Assembly (NCBI GenBank): GCA_037179385.1
Contig: CM074189.1
Location: forward strand, 25,915,648-25,979,647
Source: Holothuria scabra
Taxonomy: Eukaryota > Echinodermata > Holothuroidea > Aspidochirotida > Holothuriidae
Direction of reading: 5' to 3'
DNA length: 64,000 nucleotides
A program made the translations under genes and the position numbers. A model generated the notes under the pieces. The model had not been told where the DNA came from and ran no database searches. It saw only the letters and a program-made list of their open reading frames with translations. Shown here piece by piece: positions 57,401-64,000 of this stretch; positions within the stretch are counted from its first letter, which is position 1, and each line of letters begins with the position of its first letter.

Positions 57401-59408
57401 TCATGTTCAAACGTTCTTTAGTGAAAACCTCGAAACAGCAAAAAACTGTTCCATGTAAGTGAGATGCATTAAAGAAATGTGTTTGCAAGATATGCAACGT
57501 TTTTAAATCACAAGTATTTATACTACTGGAAGATATGAAACTGTTAGCTTCCAAAACGACTGACCAGTGATCAGCACTTCGGCCCTTCTGTTTCGGCCTC
57601 CATATACCTATTTCCAAATAGCAATTACAGTGAATTGTGGGATAGAGTTATGGGTGTGCGTCAATTTTCACCACAGTAAAATGCCATTGACAAAATTGAC
57701 AAACACCAAAACTCTATCCACAATCCTTTGTAATTGCTATTTAGAAATAGGTCTATGAGGCGCCATTTTAAGTTTGCTATCTATGTTTATAATATCTTTG
57801 CTTGCAGTGGTGATATTTTTGTATGGACGTTCAATGACCACACGAAGAGGTGTGTACTTATATACGTAATTGACAGTACATATATCACAAGCATCTTCTT
57901 GAAATGAAAATAAATAAAGGTCACGAGCTGAAGGAAAACTAGACTTTGGAAAGGTCTATCTTATGTTACAACCGTTTGCAGGAGGTTTCCAGTGTAGAGT
58001 TTATTAATAGATATTATCAATGAAGGCAAATTGATGCTTATGGTATTGTTGGATAATAACGTACCTTTTAATTGTCGGTCGAGTAGATTATCCATAAATA
58101 TTGGAGTTTGCTGCAAACGAAGGGAAATGTAGTATCCTAAACTCAACGTTAACTTAATGATAATGTACAGCAAAGTCTTAATGAGAAGATTTTTTTTTTT
58201 CAAAGGAAGCATAGAGTCTTGAAGCTCAAATAAAATTTCAACATGTTAGATGGGTATCTATTTTAAGCAATCTGGTGAAATTTTTATTGATTTAGTCAAT
58301 TTTCGCCAAGATATTTGCAATTCAAATCACATTTTCAACAACAAACAGGTTTCAAAACAAAGGAGACAAGGCATTCCTGATATCAATGTAAGGAGTTAGA
58401 GTTAGACATCAATGTAAGGAAGTGACGTAACCTCTGCTGTCACTTTGGGCAAAAAACGAGTACTTAGGTAGCTTACTGCTCTGAGAAATACTTTGTTGAT
58501 TTGAACGGAATCCTTTCCAAATTGTTCAGGTTTAGTTACTCATTTTTGTATGAAACTTAAGTTTTTCTTCATCCCTATATTGAACATATAGTCTAAGCTA
58601 TAAATACTAATACTGTAACGCAGCATGTAGAAAGCCTTAATAACTGCAATAACACAAAATAATTTCAATTCAAGTTTCGAAATAAAACCATCATCATTTA
58701 ATTCATTCACATCAAAGCACTGATAACTTTATTAGCTTACTAACCTCTTCATTGCCGTTGATCGCCATAGGTTTCTTCTTCGTACCGTTACGTCGCTTGA
58801 CTAAAAGAATCGGTAAGGTAGCCCGTTATTTATAACGCAAGTACATTGCACTTACTGTTCTATGTCACTTTAATACATATATCAAATTAACAACGGATTG
58901 AAATTCTTCAACCTCTGAAAAATGGATACTTTGAAAAATGAGAGGAGGGAAAAATAATGTTTCTTCATAAAGTTTTTACATGGATTAGATAATGCAATAT
59001 TACGTGCTTCGAAGAGTATAGAATTTGAAATATTCCGAGTATAAATTTGGTTGTGGAAAAGAAACCAACAGAAGCACAAAAAGTGGACCCATAATGTTTA
59101 ACACTTTTTGTATTACACTCTGTTGTTTCATGAGAAAAATGTGATGAACTCAACGAACGAGATAAAAAAAGGGACTCATTATTTTTAACACTTAACACTT
59201 AGATTACTATTCTTACAAAAGACAAAACATTCCAAAAGCCAACAGTCATTAATGGTATCGATTATATGCACAGTACCTTTTATGTAATATATTAAAAGCA
59301 TCGTTAGTAGCACAATGATTACAACTGTCACTGATGTAGCTATTATCCAATGAGCAATTTTACTTTCAGTGACATCACTTTTTGAATTAGTTGCTGACAC
59401 TTTCATAG
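48352..59408 (-). CDS. Transmembrane NACHT (NLR-type) receptor gene, 5' part outside window
   Basis: Multi-exon gene read on the minus strand. Exons supported by splice motifs and phase: 59408-59277 (transmembrane), 58800-58745 (basic tail), 58110-58065 (linker), 56681-55174 (NACHT), 51046-50838 and 50576-50500 (LRR-like), then less certain 50229-50171, 49348-49295 and a possible last exon 48465-48352. The first six joins keep one open frame with no adjustment. The product would be a single-pass membrane protein with a cytoplasmic STAND-class NTPase and a short leucine-rich tail, a receptor-like layout not seen in typical vertebrate NLRs, which are soluble. NACHT proteins act in innate immune sensing in animals; that role here is inference from the family. 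The phase-1 entry into the transmembrane exon suits an upstream Ig-type ectodomain exon, but none is visible before 61.4 kb. High confidence in NACHT, good in the transmembrane join, lower for the 3' end. Confidence 0.75.
48550..48845. repeat. Array of self-complementary AGAGTGA/TCACTCT motifs
   Basis: About 300 bp in which variants of AAGAGTGA, GAGTAAA, ACTCTT and TTTACTC occur more than fifteen times in both orientations (for example CTTTAAAGAGTGA, CTCTTACAAAAAGAGTGAT). No unit length is constant, so it is not a simple satellite. Two overlapping minus-strand frames across it are not coding-like. It lies within or just upstream of the proposed last intron/exon of the NACHT gene. Confidence 0.7.
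49295..49348 (-). CDS. Possible acidic-tail exon
   Basis: 54 bp, phase 0 in and out, donor AATGAG|GTAGGT good, acceptor (CTATCGGTAAAG|) only fair. Encodes SQREGNSISLTDDEYQNE, a polar acidic peptide with no domain. Compatible in phase with exon 50171-50229 read in phase 1. A 26-bp open segment with strong splice motifs (49070-49095) lies further on and may be a micro-exon. Confidence 0.35.
50171..50229 (-). CDS. Possible further 3' exon, reading frame ambiguous
   Basis: 59 bp between a strong acceptor (T-run then TAG|TTGTTTGG) and donor GGGAG|GTATGA. It is open in two frames. Phase 1 in (following 50500) gives a peptide beginning VVWSCTESWLQL. Phase 2 in (following 50838 directly, skipping 50500-50576) gives CLELHRIMASVEFNIRIMG, which resembles the CLELKVLR unit of the earlier exon. 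The two options could reflect alternative splicing; the sequence alone does not decide. Confidence 0.42.
50500..50576 (-). CDS. Short exon continuing the LRR-like region
   Basis: 77 bp; acceptor GCTATTTTTCCAG| and donor ATAAAAG|GTACTT. Phase 2 in, phase 1 out. The split codon gives Arg, and the peptide begins FDCCLLPRYIKVTHDESD, continuing the leucine-rich unit LELKVLR of the previous exon. Open only in the frame required by the previous exon. Confidence 0.6.
50838..51046 (-). CDS. LRR-like exon downstream of NACHT
   Basis: 209 bp, phase 0 in and 2 out. Acceptor GCTGTCTTTTTCAG| and a near-consensus donor TTACG|GTGAGT. It encodes 69 residues plus a split Arg codon, with regularly spaced Leu/Val (LKTWNLNL, LSNLSSVQEISV, CLELKVLR) typical of irregular leucine-rich repeats. 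Phase agrees with the NACHT exon 4.1 kb upstream. The intron between them holds a hAT-type element and a small palindromic element. Confidence 0.68.
51205..53522. mobile_element. hAT-type non-autonomous element in NACHT-gene intron
   Basis: Left end CACTGGCGTAGCTAGGG and right end CCTCTAGCTACGCTACTG are inverted copies of the CAGTGGCGTAGCTA terminus seen elsewhere in the window. Flanks are ATAAAGAC (51197-51204) and ATAAGGGC (53523-53530), 6 of 8 matching, fitting a decayed 8-bp hAT target duplication. The interior has two copies of a subrepeat containing CGGAGC...TTTGGCGAGGAGCGTACAGA (near 51500 and 51660), and a 68-bp tandem repeat near its right end. No transposase frame found. It ends 158 bp upstream of the LRR-like exon at 51046. 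Confidence 0.72.
52814..53015. repeat. Three-copy 68-69-bp tandem repeat
   Basis: Unit contains TTCAAAATATATTTGAAA followed by TATTATGGCACAAAATCTG; copies start at about 52816, 52884 and 52953. Each unit includes the near-palindrome TTCAAAATATATTTGAA. Lies inside the hAT-type element 51205-53522. The minus-strand frame across it repeats the same peptide and is not a gene. Confidence 0.85.
53523..55173 (-). other. Intron sequence after the NACHT exon, no exon seen
   Basis: About 1.6 kb of AT-rich sequence. It contains an inverted-repeat element at 54733-54992, listed separately, and no reading frame with convincing splice sites. Confidence 0.5.
54733..54992. repeat. Small palindromic (MITE-like) element in NACHT-gene intron
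   Basis: The left end (AATTTTTCGG...TTTAGAATCAATGCCC) and the right end (complement AAAAATTGG...TTTAGAATCAGTGCCC) are inverted copies of about 35-40 bp. Between them the motif GGTTAGGGTTAAG occurs twice, about 110 bp apart. No coding capacity. Target duplication not resolved. Confidence 0.5.
55174..56681 (-). CDS. NACHT-domain exon (NLR-type NTPase)
   Basis: One long exon of about 502 codons. The acceptor TTCCTGTAACAG| precedes 56681; the donor GCG|GTAGGT follows 55174, and the open frame runs only five codons further to a stop at 55159. Counting from the first Met (56676): Walker A GDAGYGKT at 75-82, Walker B ILVILDGFDE at 153-162, sensor-1-like VILTTRS at 188-194, the NLR helical motif NPVLADVCQVPLF at 244-256, and the winged-helix-end motif FYHKLFCEWYAA at 380-391, matching the F.H..FQE.LAA consensus of NLRs. 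Domain order is therefore NACHT, helical region, winged helix. Catalytic Lys 81 and the Walker B acids are intact, so ATP binding is expected. The N-terminal ~70 residues match no death-fold domain I know. All canonical motifs are present; no frameshift is seen. Confidence 0.93.
56682..57602 (-). other. Intron between linker and NACHT exons, no feature seen
   Basis: Part of a 1.38-kb intron. Nothing recognisable before the MITE at 57603. Short reading frames here lack codon character and splice sites. Confidence 0.4.
57603..57755. repeat. 153-bp palindromic MITE, copy 2
   Basis: Ends carry inverted CCTATTTCCAAATAGCAATTAC and GTAATTGCTATTTAGAAATAGG, with inner inverted AATTGTGGGATAGAG / CTCTATCCACAATC. 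Nearly the same sequence and length as 34571-34722, including the central CACCACAGTAAAATGCCATTGACAAA. Lies inside an intron of the NACHT gene. The short arms, internal palindromy and small size are those of a MITE with a probable TA target. Confidence 0.8.
58065..58110 (-). CDS. 46-bp linker exon between membrane tail and NACHT exon
   Basis: Acceptor CCCTTCGTTTGCAG| above 58110 and donor TTAAAAG|GTACGT below 58065, both good matches. Phase 0 in, phase 1 out, encoding QTPIFMDNLLDRQLK. It is exactly the phase converter needed between the basic tail exon (phase 0 out) and the NACHT exon (phase 1 in). The split codon G|AT gives Asp at the start of the NACHT exon. Short and without a recognised domain. 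Confidence 0.58.
58215..58580 (+). repeat. TTAA-type repeat, copy 3, partial
   Basis: CAACATGTTAGATGGGTATCTATTTTAAGCAATCTGGTGAAATTT ... GTAAGGAAGTGACGTAACCTCTGCTG ... GATTTGAACGGAATCCTTTCC parallels 35605-36174 and 12194-12838. Lies in an intron of the NACHT receptor gene. Confidence 0.6.
58745..58800 (-). CDS. Basic juxtamembrane (stop-transfer) exon
   Basis: 56 bp, phase 1 in, phase 0 out. Acceptor CGATTCTTTTAG| above 58800; donor GAAGAG|GTTAGT below 58745. The peptide is KRRNGTKKKPMAINGNEE after the split codon, i.e. strongly basic then acidic, as expected directly after a membrane helix. It joins the transmembrane exon exactly in phase (G|TC gives Val). Too short to be seen as an ORF on its own; it is called from splice motifs plus context. 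Confidence 0.62.
59277..59408 (-). CDS. Transmembrane exon of the NACHT receptor gene
   Basis: 132 bp, phase 1 in and phase 1 out. The acceptor is a long T/C tract ending TTTCAAG just above 59408; the donor is AAAAG|GTACTG at 59277. It encodes about 43 residues: a polar, Ser/Thr/Lys-containing stalk, then a ~21-residue hydrophobic stretch rich in Val, Ile and Leu (IIATSVTVVIIVLLTMLLIYY), then Ile-Lys. This is a clear single membrane-spanning helix. The next exon supplies Lys-Arg-Arg, so the positive-inside rule puts the downstream NACHT domain in the cytoplasm. A start codon lies two codons inside the exon, but the strong acceptor argues that the reading frame enters from an upstream exon. 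No signal peptide is seen. Confidence 0.7.
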
Positions 59409-59839
59409 CTTGAAAGAAAGAAAAATAGAAAGGAGAAAGATTTTTTAATGCTTTAAAACATTTTAGTGCAAACAATGAGAATGTATTGCGTTACACGCCT
59501 ATTGAAATTATTTTAATACCGATCATTTATTACAAATCAGAAATATTTTATCAATTACTAATTATGTTTTCAACTATTTGTATCATTTATCAAGCGGGTG
59601 AGGAGTCATTGTCTATTACACACATGTCATTCCTGAGAAATTGGTTTTCAGTGACTCAGTAACGGTGGTGGGGGGGTGGGGAGCACATGAAGCAACTAGG
59701 TTCTATTGCTCTTAAAAATGAATAAAGTGGAAATTGGTCGTATGTAAATCTAGATCATGAAGTGAAACCTTCAACTTCAATCCGCAGGCCTATATAATAA
59801 ACAGCAACGATCTTCAGTCTCTCTGCAATCTAAGAATTT

Positions 59840-59965
59840 GATGACGACAATGATGATGGCAATGACGATGACGATGGCGAAGGCGTTGGCTGTGGTGATG
59901 GTGGTGGCGGTGGCGGTTACTGTGACGGTGGCGAAGGCGAGGACCATGACGGTGGCGGCGACTGT
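59840..59965. repeat. Imperfect trinucleotide repeat (GAT/GGC/GAC)
   Basis: A run of about 120 bp of triplets of the form GAY/GGY (GATGACGATGGCGAAGGCG and similar). A 68-codon minus-strand frame across it (59777-59983) consists of Ala/Thr/Val/Ile runs and is a by-product of the repeat, not a gene. Confidence 0.85.
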
Positions 59966-60439
59966 TTTTAGATAGGTAACCAATACATCTCCACTACACC
60001 ATTTTGTATACGGTAAATTGTAATTTCTTAATATCTTCTAGTAATGAAATCGTAGTTGTTAGTAATTGAAGTATCTATGTCGGAAGTAACAAAAGCATGA
60101 ACTGTCTTCTCTGTTCATTTTTTGTCCAAATATCTTTTTATATATTTCAATTTTAAATAGACCCAGGGATGCCCTTGACATAGTTTCCTGACATTTTCCT
60201 TTTTAAGTTAGATCATTGCCAAAGTATACGCGAAGGTAACTTACATATTAGGTTGCATGGGCTATGAAAAATAAATAAAAACTTTGTGAACACTATAAAT
60301 AAAAATATTTCAGTTTTAGAGTCATTCCAAAACAGCAAATTGTTCCTCATCAACATTCCTAATTTCATCATTATGTACACAATTACTATTGATGTATGTA
60401 AAGAAAACGTTATACGTTCATTTCACCAACCAGTTCAAT

Positions 60440-61035
60440 GCATAAAAACATAAACGGCAGACATGTCGATTCGAGTCGAGCTCATGTCGAAGTTTGGGAA
60501 AATTGGTATTTGAGTCGCGTTTGGCAAAACTTACTTTCGACTTTACTGGGACTTGCCATGTTTCGGACTCTTTTTAAACTCGAGTCAGGAGGTACAAAAC
60601 GATCCACAATCCAGATTAAACAAGTTAAAAAAAATTTAAAAAAAATTAAAATATGACAAACTTGGCGAGTAAATTTACACAAAAAACGTTTAAAAATGTA
60701 GAAGCTGATCCAAAGTCTCATCGAAAGACAGCAAGAGAGTAGACGTACAGAATTTGAAAATAAAATATAATATCCTATAAGCTTCGGACCTGCATGCACT
60801 GCGCATGCGCAGCTAGATAAGTTTAGAAAACAAAGTCCAATTGAATAACTAATGCATCTACTGAAAGCGTCTTTGGCGATCAATTGATAAGACACACCCT
60901 CAAAGGGATCGGATCCTGGTTTCTTTTAAGTGGTTACTTGACTCGGACTTGAATTGTGACTTCACTTGCAGCTGGTCGTGTGGCTTGATATTTGACATTG
61001 AACTGCATCAATTTGATTTGGGACTTGATTTGGAC
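60440..61035. repeat. GACTCGAGTC-type motif repeat
   Basis: Two stretches, 60465-60600 and 60930-61035, are packed with variants of GAGTCG, GACTTG, GGACTTG and ACTCGAGTC in both orientations (for example GATTCGAGTCGAG; TTGACTCGGACTTGAATTG). The same motif vocabulary appears at 13660-13850. Probably a MITE-like element built from self-complementary short motifs. Open frames across it are not coding-like. Confidence 0.5.
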
Positions 61036-61380
61036 TTCCAAAATATGACCCATCTCTGTATTGAACGGTCCCTTCTGTGTCATAAACACTTTTGCGCAGA
61101 CGCCGCCTGCGTTGCGCACTGTGCATATGCCAAACTGTTCCGCAATATGTATAAGATCCATAGGGCAATGCGCTAGTACTCCAGAATTTCCACAAAGCTT
61201 GCGAACTTTGTTCCCGAGCAGGTAGAAAAAGATTCCGATTGCCCGGAGGTCATTTGGGCTGGGTGGGGCCAAGTAACCTATCGATCAATAGCTTCATCAA
61301 TGCTCGTGCTTGCAATCTCATTGGAAATATACCTCTTCGTACATCGTTCCGGTATATTTTACACCTCGAATAGGCAGTTG

Positions 61381-64000
61381 TATAGGGACAGGGATGTATA
61401 TATGCCTGGTGTTGTTATAGTGAACAATGGATAATTATAGAGACAAGGATGTATATATCCCTGGTGTTGTTATAGTGAACAATGGATAACTATAGAGACA
61501 AGGATGTATATATGCCTGGTGTTGTTATAGTGAACAATGGATAACTATAGAGACAAGGATGTATATATGCCTGGTGTTGTTATAGTGAACAATGGATAAC
61601 TGTAGAGACAAGGATGTATATATGCCTGGTGTTGTTATAGTGAACAATGGATAACTATAGAGAAAAGGATGTATATATGCCTGGTGTTGTTATAGTGAAC
61701 AATGGAAAACTATAGAGACAAGGATGTATATATGCCTGGTGTTGTTATAGTGAACAATGGATAACTATAGAGACAAGGATGTATATATGCCTGGTGTTGT
61801 TATAGTGAACAATGGATAACTATAGAGACAAGGATGTATATATGTCTGGTGTTGTTATAGTGAACAATGGATAACTATAGAGACAAGGATGTATATATGC
61901 CTGGTGTTGTTATAGTGAACAATGGATAACTGTAGAGACAAGGATGTATATATGCCTGGTGTTGTTATAGTGAACAATGGATAACTATAGAGAAAAGGAT
62001 GTATATATGCCTGGTGTTGTTATAGTGAACAATGGATAACTATAGAGACAAGGATGTATATATGCCTGGTGCTGTTATAGTGAACAATGGATAATTATAG
62101 AGACAAGGATGTTTATATGCCTGGTGTTGTTATAGTGAACAATGGATAACTATAGAGACAAGGATGTATATATGCCTGGTGTTGTTATAGTGAACAATGG
62201 ATAACTATAGAGACAAGGATGTATATATGCCTGCTGTTGTTATGGTGAACAATGGATAACTATAGAGACAAGGATGTATATATGCCTGGTGTTGTTATAG
62301 TGAACAATGGATAACTATAGAGACAAGGATGTATATATGCCTGGTGTTGCTATGGTGAAGAATGGATAACTATAGAGAAAAGGATGTATATATGCCTGGT
62401 GTTGTTATGGTGAACAATGGATAACTATAGAGACAAGGATGTATATATGCCTGGTGTTGTTATAGTGAACAATGGATAACTATAGAGACAAGGATGTATA
62501 TATGTCTGGTGTTGTTATAGTGAACAATGGATAACTATAGAGACAAGGATGTATATATGCCTGGTGTTGTTATAGTGAACAATGGATAACTGTAGAGACA
62601 AGGATGTATATATGCCTGGTGTTGTTATAGTGAACAATGGATAACTATAGAGAAAAGGATGTATATATGCCTGGTGTTGTTATAGTGAACAATGGATAAC
62701 TATAGAGACAAGGATGTATATATGCCTGGTGCTGTTATAGTGAACAATGGATAATTATAGAGACAAGGATGTTTATATGCCTGGTGTTGTTATAGTGAAC
62801 AATGGATAACTATAGAGACAAGGATGTATATATGCCTGGTGTTGTTATAGTGAACAATGGATAACTATAGAGACAAGGATGTATATATGCCTGGTGTTGT
62901 TATGGTGAACAATGGATAACTATAAAGACAAGGATGTATATATGCCTGGTGTTGTTATAGTGAACAATGGATAACTATAGAGACAAGGATGTATATATGC
63001 CTGGTGTTGCTATGGTGAAGAATGGATAACTATAGAGAAAAGGATGTATATATGCCTGGTGTTGTTATGGTGAACAATGGATAACTATAGAGACAAGGAT
63101 GTATATATCCCTGGTGTTGTTATAGTGAACAATGGATAACTATAGAGACAAGGATGTATATATGCCTGGTGTTGTTATAGTGAACAATGGATAACTATAG
63201 AGACAAGGATGTATATATGCCTGGTGTTGTTATAGTGAACAATGGATAACTATAGAGACAAGGATGTATATATGCCTGGTGTTGTTATAGTGAACAATGG
63301 ATAACTATAGAGACAAGGATGTATATATCCCTGGTGTTGTTATAGTGAACAATGGATAACTATAGAGACAAGGATGTATATATGCCTGGTGCTGTTATAG
63401 TGAACAATGGATAATTATAGAGACAAGGATGTTTATATGCCTGGTGTTGTTATAGTGAACAATGGATAACTATAGAGACAAGGATGTATATATGCCTGGT
63501 GTTGTTATAGTGAACAATGGATAACTATAGAGACAAGGATGTATATATGCCTGGTGTTGTTATGGTGAACAATGGATAACTATAGAGACAAGGATGTATA
63601 TATGCCTGGTGTTGTTATAGTGAACAATGGATAACTATAGAGACAAGGATGTATATATGCCTGGTGTTGCTATGGTGAAGAATGGATAACTATAGAGAAA
63701 AGGATGTATATATGCCTGGTGTTGTTATGGTGAACAATGGATAACTATAGAGACAAGGATGTATATATGCCTGGTGTTGTTATAGTGAACAATGGATAAC
63801 TATAGAGACAAGGATGTATATATGTCTGGTGTTGTTATAGTGAACAATGGATAACTATAGAGACAAGGATGTATATATGCCTGGTGTTGTTATAGTGAAC
63901 AATGGATAACTGTAGAGACAAGGATGTATATATGCCTGGTGTTGTTATAGTGAACAATGGATAACTATAGAGAAAAGGATGTATATATGCCTGGTGTTGT
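61381..64000. repeat. 55-bp minisatellite with 660-bp higher-order repeat, truncated by window end
   Basis: Unit of 55 bp (AACTATAGAGACAAGGATGT, then ATATATGCCTGGTGTTG, then TTATAGTGAACAATGGAT). About 48 tandem copies from 61381 to the window edge, without interruption. Variant units (CTGTAGAGAC, AGAAAAGGAT, GATGTTTATATG, GGTGCTGTTATAG, GTTGCTATGGTGAAG) recur every 660 bp (12 units): for example the GTTGCTATGGTGAAG unit at about 62347, 63007 and 63667, and GGTGCTGTT at about 62069, 62729 and 63389. Blocks of 660 bp differ at only a few positions, so the array grew recently by copying 12-unit blocks. It lies upstream of the visible part of the NACHT receptor gene. Confidence 0.97.

Noticed and set aside
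60482..60895. 137-codon minus frame upstream of the transmembrane exon, considered as the missing ectodomain
   Set aside because: Composition is Phe/Cys/Ser-rich without Ig-type Cys/Trp spacing, overlaps a motif repeat, and has no donor in phase 1 near its end.
1..64000. CRISPR array, bacterial operon or phage region
   Set aside because: The only regular repeat array (61381-64000) has no spacers. Introns, SINEs and hAT elements mark this as animal nuclear DNA.

Overview
This is non-coding-rich animal nuclear DNA: AT-rich, with short coding exons bounded by GT/AG splice signals, and dense DNA transposons, SINEs and a large minisatellite. No bacterial-style operons, Shine-Dalgarno sites or CRISPR arrays are visible. 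The best gene is a NACHT-domain (NLR-type) protein whose N-terminal region looks like that of NACHT proteins I associate with sea cucumbers. An echinoderm, plausibly a holothurian, is my inference; no species can be fixed from this sequence alone.

Layout. 1-12.2 kb: mostly intergenic, with 3'-end fragments of a tRNA-derived SINE, three arrays of self-complementary short motifs (1.6, 2.3 and 5.9 kb) and three copies of a hairpin motif. 12.19-17.82 kb: a TTAA-flanked repeat directly beside a ~5 kb element with ~1 kb inverted arms made of tandem subrepeats; its interior carries a decayed transposon gene. 18-20.1 kb: a hAT-like end, a U2 snRNA-like fragment inside tandem repeats, and a full SINE. 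20.57-22.40 kb: a 1.83 kb non-autonomous hAT-type element with a perfect 8-bp target duplication. 22.4-36 kb: quieter DNA with an unidentified minus-strand gene visible as several spliced exons, a dead non-LTR retrotransposon tail, and a TGACC-rich repeat. 36.26-36.57 kb: the last exon of another minus-strand gene. 37.9-48.3 kb: repeats, mainly decayed and nested hAT-type elements, a 337-bp tandem duplication and a TTAA-flanked MITE.

48.35-59.41 kb, minus strand: the NLR-like gene. Reading right to left, a transmembrane exon (phase 1/1), a basic stop-transfer exon (1/0), a 46-bp linker exon (0/1), a 1.5-kb NACHT exon (1/0) and an LRR-like exon (0/2) join in frame without adjustment, followed by short exons and a possible last exon. 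The predicted product is a membrane-anchored receptor with a cytoplasmic NTPase and LRR-like tail. The phase-1 entry into the transmembrane exon calls for an extracellular part encoded at higher coordinates, probably beyond the window. A 2.3-kb hAT-type element lies in the intron after the NACHT exon.

61.38-64.0 kb: a 55-bp minisatellite (about 48 units, cut by the window edge) with a 12-unit, 660-bp higher-order period.

All exon joins are predictions from splice motifs and reading phase; no transcript data or searches were available.
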